Below, one piece after another: positions 38,096 through 47,855 of a stretch of DNA of 64,000 bases. Each line of letters begins with the position of its first letter. Positions within the stretch are counted from its first letter, which is position 1. Under the pieces are notes generated by a model, which saw only the letters and a program-made list of their open reading frames with translations, was not told the origin of the DNA and ran no database searches. Origin of the DNA: Tetramitus jugosus (Eukaryota > Heterolobosea > Eutetramitea > Acrasida > Vahlkampfiidae); the NCBI GenBank assembly GCA_937625935.1, contig OW569379.1, positions 362,001-426,000 on the forward strand, in the 5' to 3' direction. The translations under genes and the position numbers were made by a program.

Positions 38096-39379
38096 ATGAT
38101 TAGAAAGCTTCCTGCGGCTGCCACCAACAAGTTTGTTCTTCTAAACTTTCGTACAGCTCCTCCTTGCTCCATTCCGCCGAAGAACAAACACGGAGAATTA
38201 TTCTATTGTAATCCTCCTAGTCAACCATTGTTAAGATCGGTTCCTCAAATGAGGTACATTCAATACTCTCGGACTAAAGTGAATGATCAGACATCAATTA
38301 AAAGTTCAACAGTAGCTACCCAACCAGAAGGTAAAGACGACTCCTTCGTCACATCATCTCCTCTCACAGCATCTCAACATTCCTCGCAGGAAGAATTAAC
38401 ATTTCACAAACCAGATGAATCTATAATGGTCGAAAGTCCATATATTCACAATATGATCGCAGGTTCAACTGCTGGTCTCGTCTGCTGTCTCCTCTTCTAT
38501 CCTCTCGAATCAACGGAAGCAAGGATGCAAGTCGCAAGGAAAGAACAAAAGAAACACGCCGAAGAACATGATACACAACTGGAGAAGAAAGCCAATCTTA
38601 CATTCTTTGGTACCTTTCGTGATACAATTCGAACGGAAGGAGTTCGAGCACTTTACAAAGGAGTTACTCCGACGGCTCTTGGAGCCACCTGGAACAGTGC
38701 GTGGTATTTTTCACTGTACGAATCTTTTAAACGAGTAGTTCATGACCAAGGGTGGTGCGCATTGGAAGCAAGTAAGGATGCCAGCATGAATGCAACTGAA
38801 TTGGTGAATCATGTTGTTCACTATTCAACGAGTGAGATGATTGTGGCGGCCATGTTTGCTGGAATCATTTGTACGTTTCTCGTGAATCCATTCTACACAT
38901 TGAAAATGAGAATGCTGACACAGACAGAGAATCATCGAAGCATGATGCAAACATTGAAACATATGGTTCAAACAGAGGGCGTGCTGTCCTTGTGGAAAGG
39001 TGTTGTTCCGAGCTTGTTTGGTACCACGGAAGGTGCGATCCAATTGGCAGTGTTTGAGAATTTGACACGAATGTTGGGTGCTCTGTTCGTTGGTAGTGCT
39101 CTATTGGGTGCTCCGAGTTCGGTTCACTTTATTTCTGGGTTTTTATCCAAAGCGGTATCTACACTTCTGACTTATCCATATCAAGTGATTCGAGCTAGAC
39201 TCATGGCTGCTCATTCTCCCTATACTGGTCTCATGGATTGTATTCGGAAGACCAAGCTCGAGGGCTGGAGAGCTTTCTATCAAGGACTACTTCCAAATTT
39301 GACAAGACAGTTGACACCTGCAGGAATATTCTTCATGGTATACAACTTAGTCAAAAAATTGTTGGGACAATTTGCATAA
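38096..39379 (+). CDS. Mitochondrial carrier family (SLC25) protein
   Basis: 427 residues with the three-fold carrier repeat. Residues 1-115 are an extra N-terminal segment, possibly targeting. Repeat 1: IHNMIAGSTAGLVCCLLFYPLESTEARMQV; repeat 2: MIVAAMFAGIICTFLVNPFYTLKMRM; repeat 3: VHFISGFLSKAVSTLLTYPYQVIRARLM. Each carries a P-x-x-x-x-[KR]-like kink, and matching ALYKGVTPTALG, SLWKGVVPSLFG and AFYQGLLPNLTRQ segments end each repeat. Six TM helices are expected in the inner mitochondrial membrane. The arrangement is nearest the folate/FAD/pyrimidine-nucleotide carrier group (SLC25A32/33 type), but the first motif (YPLEST) is divergent and the substrate is uncertain. Confidence 0.9.
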   Translation: MIRKLPAAATNKFVLLNFRTAPPCSIPPKNKHGELFYCNPPSQPLLRSVPQMRYIQYSRTKVNDQTSIKSSTVATQPEGKDDSFVTSSPLTASQHSSQEELTFHKPDESIMVESPYIHNMIAGSTAGLVCCLLFYPLESTEARMQVARKEQKKHAEEHDTQLEKKANLTFFGTFRDTIRTEGVRALYKGVTPTALGATWNSAWYFSLYESFKRVVHDQGWCALEASKDASMNATELVNHVVHYSTSEMIVAAMFAGIICTFLVNPFYTLKMRMLTQTENHRSMMQTLKHMVQTEGVLSLWKGVVPSLFGTTEGAIQLAVFENLTRMLGALFVGSALLGAPSSVHFISGFLSKAVSTLLTYPYQVIRARLMAAHSPYTGLMDCIRKTKLEGWRAFYQGLLPNLTRQLTPAGIFFMVYNLVKKLLGQFA

Positions 39380-39597
39380 AGGATAATTTACAACCGTTTC
39401 GAGCAAGTGTACGGAAGAAAAATTGACCACTGCTGGACCGAAAAACAATTTTTTTTCTGAGAAGAGATGATGGATTCATCACCCAAGGTCTCATCGTACT
39501 TACTCGGAAGAAGCAACCTCTATGGAGACTTATCTGCTAAAATGTCAAAGTCATTCAGGCCGATCCTGTTCGCCAATGAATCAATGAATCCTGCAGT

Positions 39598-41091
39598 TTA
39601 TTTGCTGTAAGGAGTATTTGGTTCTTCTTCCTCCAAATCTTCTCCATCATCATTCGGTATCGATGTTTCAACATCAGATTGATTGTTGGCACTCGCTGCA
39701 GCTGCTGCAGCAGCCTTGTTCCTTGCTTTGTTTTGTGCCACTAAAAAGTATGTGACAGCAGCCATAACAATAACAGAGCCAACCAACTGCCATATACTCT
39801 TGAACCACTCTCCAATCAGCACACCTCCAAAGATAATGGTCGAAACTAATCGTAGAGCTAGAATACTGCCTGTGGTGCTTGGTCCAAGAGCCTGAATGGA
39901 AACAATGTTAAATATGTTGCCAGCAATATAAATGCAAATAGTGAAAGCAACGAAAACGCCCCAGTCATATGTACTCAACGTTAACCAAACACTCCAATCA
40001 TCAACAACAAGAGCAGGGATAAAGAAGACTGTAGTCAAGATAACCTCCTGATACAGGTAAACTCCTTCTTCGGACATCTTGAGGCCAGCTTGCTTCATAA
40101 ACCGTAGACAAATCATGTACACAGCAAGACCACAGTTCGATATAAACGTCACAATAATACCAATCACATCACTCTTTGTCATTTCGTCACGAATGGATCT
40201 CCACGCAATCTTGTATGTGAGTAAAAAGTCATACCACTCGTGTTTCTCCTTCTTCTCAACAGCACCACCCAAAATGATCAACAATCCACCAAAAACAGTC
40301 ACAAACATGGCCAAAAGAGAGCTCCAACTCCACTTTTCTCTTTGATTTTCAGGAACGAAGCGATTCACAACTCCTAGAGAAAGAAAAGACACAATAAAAG
40401 GTGTCGTAGAGGCAACCATTTGTACATTCATAGCTTTTGTGAACCTAGTGCTAAGAATATTGGTTGAAGTTCGCAAACAAAGAGCAAACCCAAACACAAC
40501 ATAGACACCATAATGCTTAATCATGTAAATGACCTTTTCCTTGAAAGAAAGTGGTGATGAAGAATGATTCTCATCTTCTTCAGCACCACCAAGTTGACTC
40601 TCTGTTTCATTATTCAATGAGAGCTCATCAGACACATTTGGATTTATCCTTGAAGAAATGTATGCCCTTATGTTTACTATCAATAGATAGATCCATCTTG
40701 GTGAGTACAGCATCAGAGCTAAGAAATTGGATGTGAAAATCAAGCTCAAGGTGGGTATCTTGGCATCCTTTTGCAAGTAACGACTGAACGGTGGTTGGAA
40801 ACCAAAGAGAATATGAGCCAACAAGCATATCACGATAGCACCAATGTACTTGAATTTGTCGCCACCAGTGAACAACGACAAACGTTCCCTTAGTTCCTGT
40901 GCACGCCCAAAATATTTTGTGGACTTGGTCGTAGTTTCATTTTGGCGCGATTCTTCATTTTCCTCAAATTCCCCTTCATTGTCAAACTCCCCCATTTCTT
41001 GATCCCTGAAATAGTCGCGATATTCGTCGGCGTTTTCATCCTCATGCGCATAGGTGCCTGTGGTAATAGGAATAGAGTTTTTGGACGCCAT
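39598..41091 (-). CDS. Drug/metabolite transporter (DMT, EamA-like) family protein
   Basis: 497 residues. The acidic cytoplasmic N-terminus (about 1-80) is followed by about ten hydrophobic helices in two EamA-like halves: IGAIVICLLAHILFGFQPPFSRYL starts the first, SDVIGIIVTFISNCGLAVYMICLRFM begins the second, and LGPSTTGSILALRLVSTIIFGGVLIGEWF is the typical penultimate segment. A cytoplasmic Ala- and acid-rich tail closes it. DMT carriers move nucleotide sugars, amino acids, phosphates or metabolites; this one cannot be assigned a substrate. It is divergent from the SCOT gene, with 224 bp between. Confidence 0.85.
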   Translation of the reverse strand: MASKNSIPITTGTYAHEDENADEYRDYFRDQEMGEFDNEGEFEENEESRQNETTTKSTKYFGRAQELRERLSLFTGGDKFKYIGAIVICLLAHILFGFQPPFSRYLQKDAKIPTLSLIFTSNFLALMLYSPRWIYLLIVNIRAYISSRINPNVSDELSLNNETESQLGGAEEDENHSSSPLSFKEKVIYMIKHYGVYVVFGFALCLRTSTNILSTRFTKAMNVQMVASTTPFIVSFLSLGVVNRFVPENQREKWSWSSLLAMFVTVFGGLLIILGGAVEKKEKHEWYDFLLTYKIAWRSIRDEMTKSDVIGIIVTFISNCGLAVYMICLRFMKQAGLKMSEEGVYLYQEVILTTVFFIPALVVDDWSVWLTLSTYDWGVFVAFTICIYIAGNIFNIVSIQALGPSTTGSILALRLVSTIIFGGVLIGEWFKSIWQLVGSVIVMAAVTYFLVAQNKARNKAAAAAAASANNQSDVETSIPNDDGEDLEEEEPNTPYSK

Positions 41092-41315
41092 TATACACTT
41101 GTGCTATTGTGTGCTTCTATGATTGACTTTTTGTGAATTCGTGACAATTACACACAACGCCACATCGACCATTGCGGAAAAGCTTGAATGTCCGAATATC
41201 CGAATCGGTGAAACTCGAGCTATTCAGGGAATGAATTGGATTGGGACATCAATCTTCTGTTGATTGAGAAAAAGAAAACAGATATCCAGATCATCTTGTT
41301 CTTTTTGTTGCTACA

Positions 41316-42962
41316 ATGTTGGATCACATCGTCAAAGACAAGGCATCTCAAGTTCAAATGAACAGAAGACTCCAAGTGCTCACTGCCCACCTTTCCCGGG
41401 ATCAATTCCCCGATCAGTTCGGAACAATTTTACAAAAGAACGAAGTGTCCAGCTCCTCCCCAAAGAATACAATTCCCTCGCAGAAGGTGTGCTCTAATGT
41501 GCAAGAGGCGCTGAAAGGTATTGAATCTGGAATGACTGTTCTCATTGGTGGTTTTGGTATTTGTGGAACACCTCAAAAGCTTCTAGAAGGACTTCAAGCC
41601 CAATCGCCTTACATTAAGGATTTGACCATTGTAAGTAACAATGTCGGTGTTGACGATTATGGTCCCGGTCTCCTGTTCCAAACCAAGCAAGTCAAGAAAG
41701 TAGTTGCTTCCTACGTCGGAGAGAATTCGTTGTTTGAGAAGCAATACTTCGGTGGTGAAATCGAAGTGGAGCTGGTGCCTCAGGGAACGTTGGCTGAGAG
41801 ATTAAGATGCGCTGGAAGTGGAATCGCTGCATTCTATACTCCAACTGCTGTCAACACAGTGGTTCAACATGGCAATTTCCCAGTGCAGCTCCAGCCAGGA
41901 GGAGATGGAAAGACAGCCATCAAGGTAAGCAAGCCCAAGGATGTGAAGACCTTTAGAGGAAAGGAATATTTGATGGAAGAGGCCATTTATGGAGATGTAG
42001 CTCTCATTAAGGCACACAAGGCTGATACGATGGGCAATATTGTCTTCAAGAGAACTGCTCGCAATTTCAATCCTGAAATTGCTCGTGCTGCCAAGATTTG
42101 TATTGCCGAAGTGGATGAAATTGTACAACCAGGAGAGATTGATCCCGATCACGTGCATTTGCCAGGAATCTTTGTCCACAGGATCTTTAGACCAGAGCCA
42201 TATGAGAAGCGAATTGAAAGACTGCGTTTGAGTCAGTCAACACCAAAGCAATCAGCTACAACACAGCAAACACCAGTGAAAGGAGCCAAAGGAATGGATA
42301 CGAGAGAGAGAATTGTGAGAAGAGCTGCTTTGGAGTTCAAGGATGGCATGTATGTCAATTTGGGAATCGGTATGCCAACACTAGCATCCAACTACCTCCC
42401 CAAGGGTATCAACATTGTTTTGCAATCCGAAAACGGTCTTCTTGGTATTGGTCCCTATCCAATCAAGGGTCAAGAGGACCCAGATCTTGTTAATGCTGGA
42501 AAAGAAACTGTTACAACTTTGCCTGGCTCCTCAATTGTATCATCTTGTGATGCCTTTGGTATGATTAGAGGTGGTCATTTAGATCTGGCAGTACTCGGAG
42601 CTCTGCAAGTCTCAGAAACAGGAGATATTGCCAACTGGATTATCCCTGGAAAAATGATAAAGGGTGCAGGAGGGGCCATGGATCTTGTGAGCGCTGCCAA
42701 GAATGGAACAAAGGTCATTGTCACAATGGAACACACGGCAGGCAACAACAGACACAAAATTCTCAAAAGATGCACATTGCCACTCACTGGAGAGTCATGC
42801 ATCTCTCGAATCATTACGGAATTGTGTGTCTTTGATGTAACACCACAGGGATTAGAGCTGATTGAAATTGCGGAAGGAGTCACCGAAGAGGAAATCTGTC
42901 AAAAGACTGAGGCATCATTCACTGTTTCCAAGCATCTCAAACCGATGCAATTTGCCCAATAA
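41316..42962 (+). CDS. OXCT1: Succinyl-CoA:3-ketoacid CoA transferase (SCOT)
   Basis: 548 residues with both halves of the class I CoA-transferase fused, as in eukaryotic SCOT. Subunit [55 protein letters not shown] and [21 protein letters not shown] linker of about 45 residues leads to subunit [19 protein letters not shown] and the active-site Glu in [12 protein letters not shown] (about 372), then [15 protein letters not shown]. The 60-residue N-terminal segment is likely a mitochondrial transit peptide. The enzyme activates acetoacetate with succinyl-CoA in mitochondrial ketone or acetate metabolism. All expected motifs are intact. Confidence 0.95.
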   Translation: MLDHIVKDKASQVQMNRRLQVLTAHLSRDQFPDQFGTILQKNEVSSSSPKNTIPSQKVCSNVQEALKGIESGMTVLIGGFGICGTPQKLLEGLQAQSPYIKDLTIVSNNVGVDDYGPGLLFQTKQVKKVVASYVGENSLFEKQYFGGEIEVELVPQGTLAERLRCAGSGIAAFYTPTAVNTVVQHGNFPVQLQPGGDGKTAIKVSKPKDVKTFRGKEYLMEEAIYGDVALIKAHKADTMGNIVFKRTARNFNPEIARAAKICIAEVDEIVQPGEIDPDHVHLPGIFVHRIFRPEPYEKRIERLRLSQSTPKQSATTQQTPVKGAKGMDTRERIVRRAALEFKDGMYVNLGIGMPTLASNYLPKGINIVLQSENGLLGIGPYPIKGQEDPDLVNAGKETVTTLPGSSIVSSCDAFGMIRGGHLDLAVLGALQVSETGDIANWIIPGKMIKGAGGAMDLVSAAKNGTKVIVTMEHTAGNNRHKILKRCTLPLTGESCISRIITELCVFDVTPQGLELIEIAEGVTEEEICQKTEASFTVSKHLKPMQFAQ

Positions 42963-43001
42963 AAACATACTAGCTCAAAAATGGATAGTGAAAGTAAGAA
43001 T

Positions 43002-44159
43002 TTATAGAGAAGCATTATCCCAGACAGCTCCCTTTGGAGCTTCACCATCGTTGGATGGTGCAGGCATAAAATCATTCTTGATCATCCAGTCATCAGCCAA
43101 AAACTTTGTCATATAGTTTCTGACAGAGTCAGGCAAAACGACTACACATCTCTGACCAGCCTTGAGCTCCTTGGCTGCTTGACAGGCAGCCCACACAGCG
43201 GTACCACTGCTTCCGCCGCACAACAATCCTTCATCACGAATCAATTGACGAGCCATCAACAAAGACTCCTTGTCCTCAGTCTTGACCCATCGATCCACTA
43301 GGCCTCTATCCAAAACATCAGGTACAAAATCGTATCCGATACCTTCGACTTGATAGCTACCGACAGCGTCGTGCTCTGGATCAGCCAACAAGGAACCAAC
43401 AGGATCAACACCAACAACAATCAAGTTTGGAATCTTTTCCTTGAGTTTCTTAGCGATACCGGTAATGGTTCCACCAGTACCAGCACCAATCACAATCATA
43501 TCAATCTTGCCATCAGTCTGTGAAAGGATTTCCTCAGCAGTTTCATCATAGTGAGCCAATGGATTGCTTGGATTGGCATATTGATCCAGAATGTGAGAGT
43601 TTGGAATCTCTGATTGCAACTTTTTTGCAACACCAATGTGAGACTCTGGAGCATCCCATGCGGCAGCAGTTGGTGTTCTAATAATGGTTGCACCAAGAGC
43701 CTTGAGCACATTGCTCTTCTCCTCACTCATCTTTTCTGGCATAGTGATAATCATGTTGTATCCCTTGACTGCAGCAGTCAGAGCAAGACCAATACCAGTG
43801 TTACCAGATGTTGGTTCAATCAATGTATCACCAGGCTTGATTCTTCCGCTCTTTTCAGCATCAAGAATCATACGTTTACCAATTCTATCCTTGACGGAGC
43901 CACCAGCGTTAAAGTATTCGCACTTGGCGACCAATTCGCACTCTAGACCATACTTTTGAGGGATACGGTTAAGTTTGACCATTGGTGTGCGGCCAATGTG
44001 CTCCAAAATATTTTCATAAATGCTGGAGTTGATGTCTCTGTGTGTGGTTCAGGTTGAAAAAGTCAGTTTTTTACTCTTCTCAACACCAGCAACTTTGAAA
44101 AAAAAACTGAAAAACAATAACACATACGGTTTGTTCAATCTTTCGTTTAAGGAGGACAT
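43002..44159 (-). CDS. CBS: Cystathionine beta-synthase, catalytic core only (two exons)
   Basis: Exon 1 is 44128-44159, intron 44038-44126 (89 nt, GTATGT...CACAG), exon 2 is 43002-44037; joined 355 residues starting [10 protein letters not shown] and running into [19 protein letters not shown]. Fold II PLP enzyme: Lys60 in [11 protein letters not shown] binds the cofactor, [11 protein letters not shown] grips the substrate carboxylate, [10 protein letters not shown] is the phosphate cup and [11 protein letters not shown] completes the site. EYFNAGG and [15 protein letters not shown] favour CBS over cysteine synthase. It joins serine and homocysteine to give cystathionine. Both the N-terminal heme-binding part and the C-terminal Bateman (CBS-pair) regulatory domain of animal CBS are absent, so it should not be AdoMet-regulated. 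Cysteine synthase remains an alternative. Confidence 0.88.
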
Positions 44160-44476
44160 TTTGTTATTGAGAGGTAGGTGGTTGGAAAGCTGTAAGTGTG
44201 TGTGATAGAAAAAAAGCTAAAAAGCTTCACAAAGGACGTAAATAAAGAGGTTAGGTTGCTTTTTTTCACTTTTTGACTCTTTGGTCGCACCACGACCGTG
44301 AACAGAAAAGCATAGACTGCTGCCCGGAGTTTGTCGGTTGACTAAAATTGATTGGGCCAATCTGCATTACTCCGTGTTCAACGAGGAATCAAAATGAACT
44401 GGCGGCAAAAAAGAACTCCTGCGCATGATTATTTCACAGAAGTAAGGGTATACAATAAATTCAAAGAAAGCTTAAG
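44160..44476. other. Intergenic region, no gene seen
   Basis: 317 bp between divergent genes (CBS and the coiled-coil protein). Both promoters lie here; T-rich patches but no RNA gene recognised. Confidence 0.4.
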
Positions 44477-44953
44477 ATGACAACAAGTAAGCCCAACGCC
44501 ACTGTGGCAAAGAAGAATACAAAAATTCCATATGCCAAGAAAAACAAGCAACCTACTAACAACGACCAACTGGACCAAGAGCTACTCCAAAAATGGGATC
44601 AGATGACTCAAAAGCTAACAAGCACATTCAAAGCTAAGAACTCTGCACTTGTTCAGAAAGCTCAACAGCAGCACCAAGCCATGCAACAACACTTCTCTGA
44701 AGTTAGAGCTAACATGGATGATATGAAGACGTACATCATGTCCAGATACTCCACTCATGCCTCCACTTTTCAATCATCCATGACCAACGTAGAACAACGA
44801 ACCAAGCAAGGCAATTCAACAATAGTTGAAAAGTGGATTGAAGAATCAAGAAATGGTCTCAGCTCCAAATGTCAAGATATTCTCAACGACTGGACACAAC
44901 GAGTCAACCAAATCTCCATCAAGGACTCTGCGATACAAAAAATTCGTGAATGA
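44477..44953 (+). CDS. Hypothetical small coiled-coil protein
   Basis: 158 residues. Lys/Asn-rich N-terminus (about 1-30), then predominantly helical sequence with heptad-like hydrophobic spacing (LDQELLQKWDQMTQKL, ALVQKAQQQHQAMQQHF, CQDILNDWTQRVNQI). I do not recognise a family. No signal peptide or membrane segment. Its amphipathic helices suggest oligomerisation. Confidence that it is a gene is moderate, from length, ATG and codon composition. Confidence 0.6.
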   Translation: MTTSKPNATVAKKNTKIPYAKKNKQPTNNDQLDQELLQKWDQMTQKLTSTFKAKNSALVQKAQQQHQAMQQHFSEVRANMDDMKTYIMSRYSTHASTFQSSMTNVEQRTKQGNSTIVEKWIEESRNGLSSKCQDILNDWTQRVNQISIKDSAIQKIRE

Positions 44954-45284
44954 GAAAATATCATGTGTTGCGTCGTCGTCTTCATCATTATTGTCATCAT
45001 CAAATAACACGAGAAAACAGATCTGTATTGTTTTGCTGTGACCAGCAGAGAAGAAGCAGAAAGTATCTCTGCACATCTTATCCCACAAAATTCCATCATC
45101 ATCATCATCGTAGACAGCGATCACCATACACTTTCTCGTGCATGCCATAGTTGCACTTTCACATGTTCTTTGATCTCTCACACAAAAGACCCAATCTCGC
45201 CAATTATCTGTACACACTCACTAAACACACACACACACACACACATACAATTGATCTAGAATGTTTCAATGTTGCAGTTGGTAT
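44954..45284. other. Intergenic region with (AC)n microsatellite
   Basis: 331 bp between convergent genes (coiled-coil protein and Ras), so it contains both 3' ends. An (AC)10 run lies at about 45225-45245. TCATCA-type low-complexity tracts occur earlier. No gene is seen. Confidence 0.5.
45225..45245. repeat. (AC)n microsatellite
   Basis: About ten tandem AC dinucleotides in the 3' region between Ras and the coiled-coil gene. Confidence 0.9.
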
Positions 45285-46103
45285 TTACAGAATAGAACAC
45301 TTGGACTTTTTTGGAACCTTGTTTACGTTCAAAGCAGGACCATTACCATCTCTCACCAAGCGAACTACCTGATAAAATGCCTCATCAATATTCTTCTTCA
45401 GTTTGGCCGATGTCTCCATGAATGAACAACCATTCTTATCGGCAAACTCTTTCGCTTCACTCGCCTGAACCACTCTATTCGCTTCTAAATCACACTTGTT
45501 TCCAATAATTACAACAGGTACGCGTTCACTGTCTTTCACTCTTTGAATCTGAGGGAAAATATCCGTTGTCGCATCATCTAAAGTTGCTTTTTCAGTAATG
45601 GAATACACGAGAAGAAATCCATCACCTGATCGTATGTGCTGATCTCTCAATGATTTGTATTCTTCTTGTCCTGCAGTATCCAAAACTGATAATAAAACGG
45701 ATTCACCGTCGACTTGTGCGTGTTTTCGGTATGAATCCTCAATTGTTGGATCATAAATCTCAACAAACGTTCCTATCATTTGTTATCATTTGTTATCATT
45801 TGTTATCATTGTCAACATTGTTCATTCCATTATTGTGTCGTGCAGGAATTCCGCCGCGTTTGATTTCAAAGTATTTTCGAACAGCAACACGTGCATTTTT
45901 TCGTCGAAAAGCCATCAGCCAAATAATTCGTACATGCGAAAAAATTTAGTATTTACGATTGGGCAAAGAAGGGGGCGATAATGACACATGACACATGCTG
46001 TCAAAAAGGAAGAAAACAAACCTTGGATGAATTGAATGGTTACTGCGCTCTTGCCAACACCTCCTGATCCAAGAACTACGATTCTATATTCAGTGTTCGA
46101 CAT
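45285..46103 (-). CDS. Ras small GTPase (two exons)
   Basis: Exon 1 is 46022-46103, intron 45773-46021 (249 nt, GTTTGT...ATAG), exon 2 is 45285-45772; joined 189 residues, the normal Ras length. G1 is [10 protein letters not shown], the switch I effector [11 protein letters not shown] is identical to Ras/Rap, G3 is DTAGQEEY (Gln kept, so Ras rather than Rap), G4 is NKCD and G5 is ETSAK. A hypervariable tail rich in Lys ends with the CaaX box CSIL, so farnesyl- or geranylgeranylation and membrane attachment are expected. The splice falls after FIQG, inside the loop before switch I. A molecular switch upstream of kinase, PI3K or chemotaxis pathways is known for the family; this ortholog's outputs are unknown. 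Confidence 0.95.
45781..45810 (-). repeat. Three 10-bp tandem repeats at the 3' end of the Ras intron
   Basis: TGTTATCATT occurs three times in a row on the plus strand; in transcript sense the unit is AATGATAACA. It lies 8-37 nt before the 3' splice site at 45773 and each copy contains a TGATAAC branchpoint-like sequence. Confidence 0.9.
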
Positions 46104-46556
46104 GTCTGGTTGGTCTGTGGTCTTTTGTGTGATGATGTTGTTGGGTTTTATTCGGTGTGTATTGTGACGTCTGAGGATAATAAAAAAAACTTTGACGCTT
46201 GACGTTACCTTGAGGTGATTTTTGGTAAAAAATAAAGCCCAATTAGTGCGAATCCATTGTGCAGTTTCTGGAGAACAGACAATGAAGTCGCTCGTTGGTT
46301 CATCAATGATGCAACGATGCGTATGTAAACTGCACTGAGTGAATAAAGAGGTAGGGGACGATGTGCATGTCGTAAAGAACTGCAGGGTAGCTTTCTCCGA
46401 TAGTTGTCGGACACTCTTGTCACACGTCGGGATAACTTCAAGCCGTCAGAAAACCTCAAAAAATATCATTGTAAACCGAGTGAGAAAATTGGGCGAGTGA
46501 ACCATCTAACACACAACCAACCTAATCAGAAAGCACACATCAAAAAACAGAAAATC
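46104..46556. promoter_or_regulatory. Shared upstream region of divergent Ras and GMF genes
   Basis: 453 bp between divergent starts. Plus-strand frames here have no recognisable features. Both leaders are AC-rich close to the ATG codons. Confidence 0.45.
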
Positions 46557-47165
46557 ATGGCATCAGGCAACGCAGTTATCAATCAAGACCTTCTTGACAC
46601 TTATAGCAAGAGCTTTAGATTCTCAAAGAATGATCACTCAATGGCTCTTGTGCTCAAGATCAACATGAAAGACTTGACAGTGTCAATTGACGAAAATTAT
46701 AACTCACCAGACACGACATTGGAGCTTGTTGCAGAAGATTTGGAAGAATCTACTCCAAGATTCATCTTGTACAGTTATCGATGGGTGAGAAGTGATCGAT
46801 ATGGTGATAGAAAGCAATTTCCAATCAGGTGAGTGTGAGCGTTGTGATCACAAGATCCAGGATGATTCTTTTTGCTGTTTGCTTTTTTGTCATTTTGGAG
46901 TGAGGCGAAGAACGTTTTTTGTCCTTGTGTTTTTGGCGCGCAAAAACTGACTCGTTTACGGAAATGTGTGGTTGTTTTTTTTGTCATGTATTTTAGCTTG
47001 ATTTTCTATTCTCCAGAGGGAAGCAATCCTTCAATGAATATGGTGTACACTAGAGCAAAGGTTGTGATTCAAAATGCTTTCCAAGGCATTCAACGTGCTT
47101 ATGATATCAGAGACAAGGATGGTCTATCCGATGAGTGGCTCTTGTCCATGTTGAACAAGGCTTAA
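46557..47165 (+). CDS. Glia maturation factor-like ADF-homology protein (two exons)
   Basis: Exon 1 is 46557-46828, intron 46829-46996 (168 nt, GTGAGT...TTTAG), exon 2 is 46997-47165; joined 146 residues. The junction gives PRFILYSYRWVRSDRYGDRKQFPIS then LIFYSPEGSNP, the GMF signature. The C-terminal AYDIRDKDGLSDEWLL matches the ADF-H end of GMF. GMF binds Arp2/3 complex and promotes debranching of actin networks, so a role in pseudopod turnover is expected by family. The ADF-homology fold is the whole protein, as usual. Confidence 0.92.
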
Positions 47166-47343
47166 ATCAGAGCAAATGTATCAACTTGATAAAAGTTGTG
47201 TGAAAAATTCACGGTGTGGTTTGATAAATAAACCACTCACACACAACAACATTGTGTAGTTTTAACTTCATTGAGGAAGGAACTGTAATTCTGTTCTTTT
47301 GGCGCCATTTTTTTTGGCGCTTTGTCTTTGGAAGAATAGATCA

Positions 47344-47618
47344 TCATTGATCTGTCTCTGGATCATAATAGGCATCTTCATAATCAAACACCATGTGAGA
47401 AGGAACTCTCCTGAACGTGCGATTCCATATCAAGAGACTCACTCCAATGACAATCACACCAATTGTCAGCGATAACTAACATAACACAATTCTCATTAGT
47501 GTGGCGAGTAACAATAAGAGAAATAAAGATGACTTACCCAGCTGTTATGATTATTGTTGCCATTGTTGGATGCATCATCAACATCCTCCTCCCAGTCGTA
47601 ATCCTTGCTGTTGTTCAT
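47344..47618 (-). CDS. 70-residue single-pass membrane protein (two exons)
   Basis: Exon 1 is 47538-47618, intron 47476-47536 (61 nt, GTAAGT...TTAG), exon 2 is 47344-47475. The joined frame has an acidic N-terminus (MNNSKDYDWEEDVDDAS), a hydrophobic segment (LTIGVIVIGVSLLIW, about 29-43), a basic stop-transfer (NRTFRRVP) and an acidic, Tyr-rich tail (FDYEDAYYDPETDQ). The canonical splice sites, frame continuity and well-formed membrane topology support a real gene despite its size. I do not recognise the family. It is tail-to-tail with GMF (178 bp apart) and head-to-head with the F-box-like gene. Confidence 0.65.
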
Positions 47619-47855
47619 TGTTTTTTTGTCAAAGCTTTTCTTCTCCTTTTTCTGTGTGGAAAACTGAGATCTCTCTTTGTTGGAGAGGTTGCAAGATCAT
47701 GACCTTGTTCACCAACACAATGTATTTTGATTCCTCATGGGAATTCCTCCTATTTTCCTTCCGATCGGAAGCTCCCCTTCGAATCAACATGAAAAAAACG
47801 AACGCACAACGAACTCTGTTGCTATTATCATCCAACAATAAACAAGACTCGCCGG

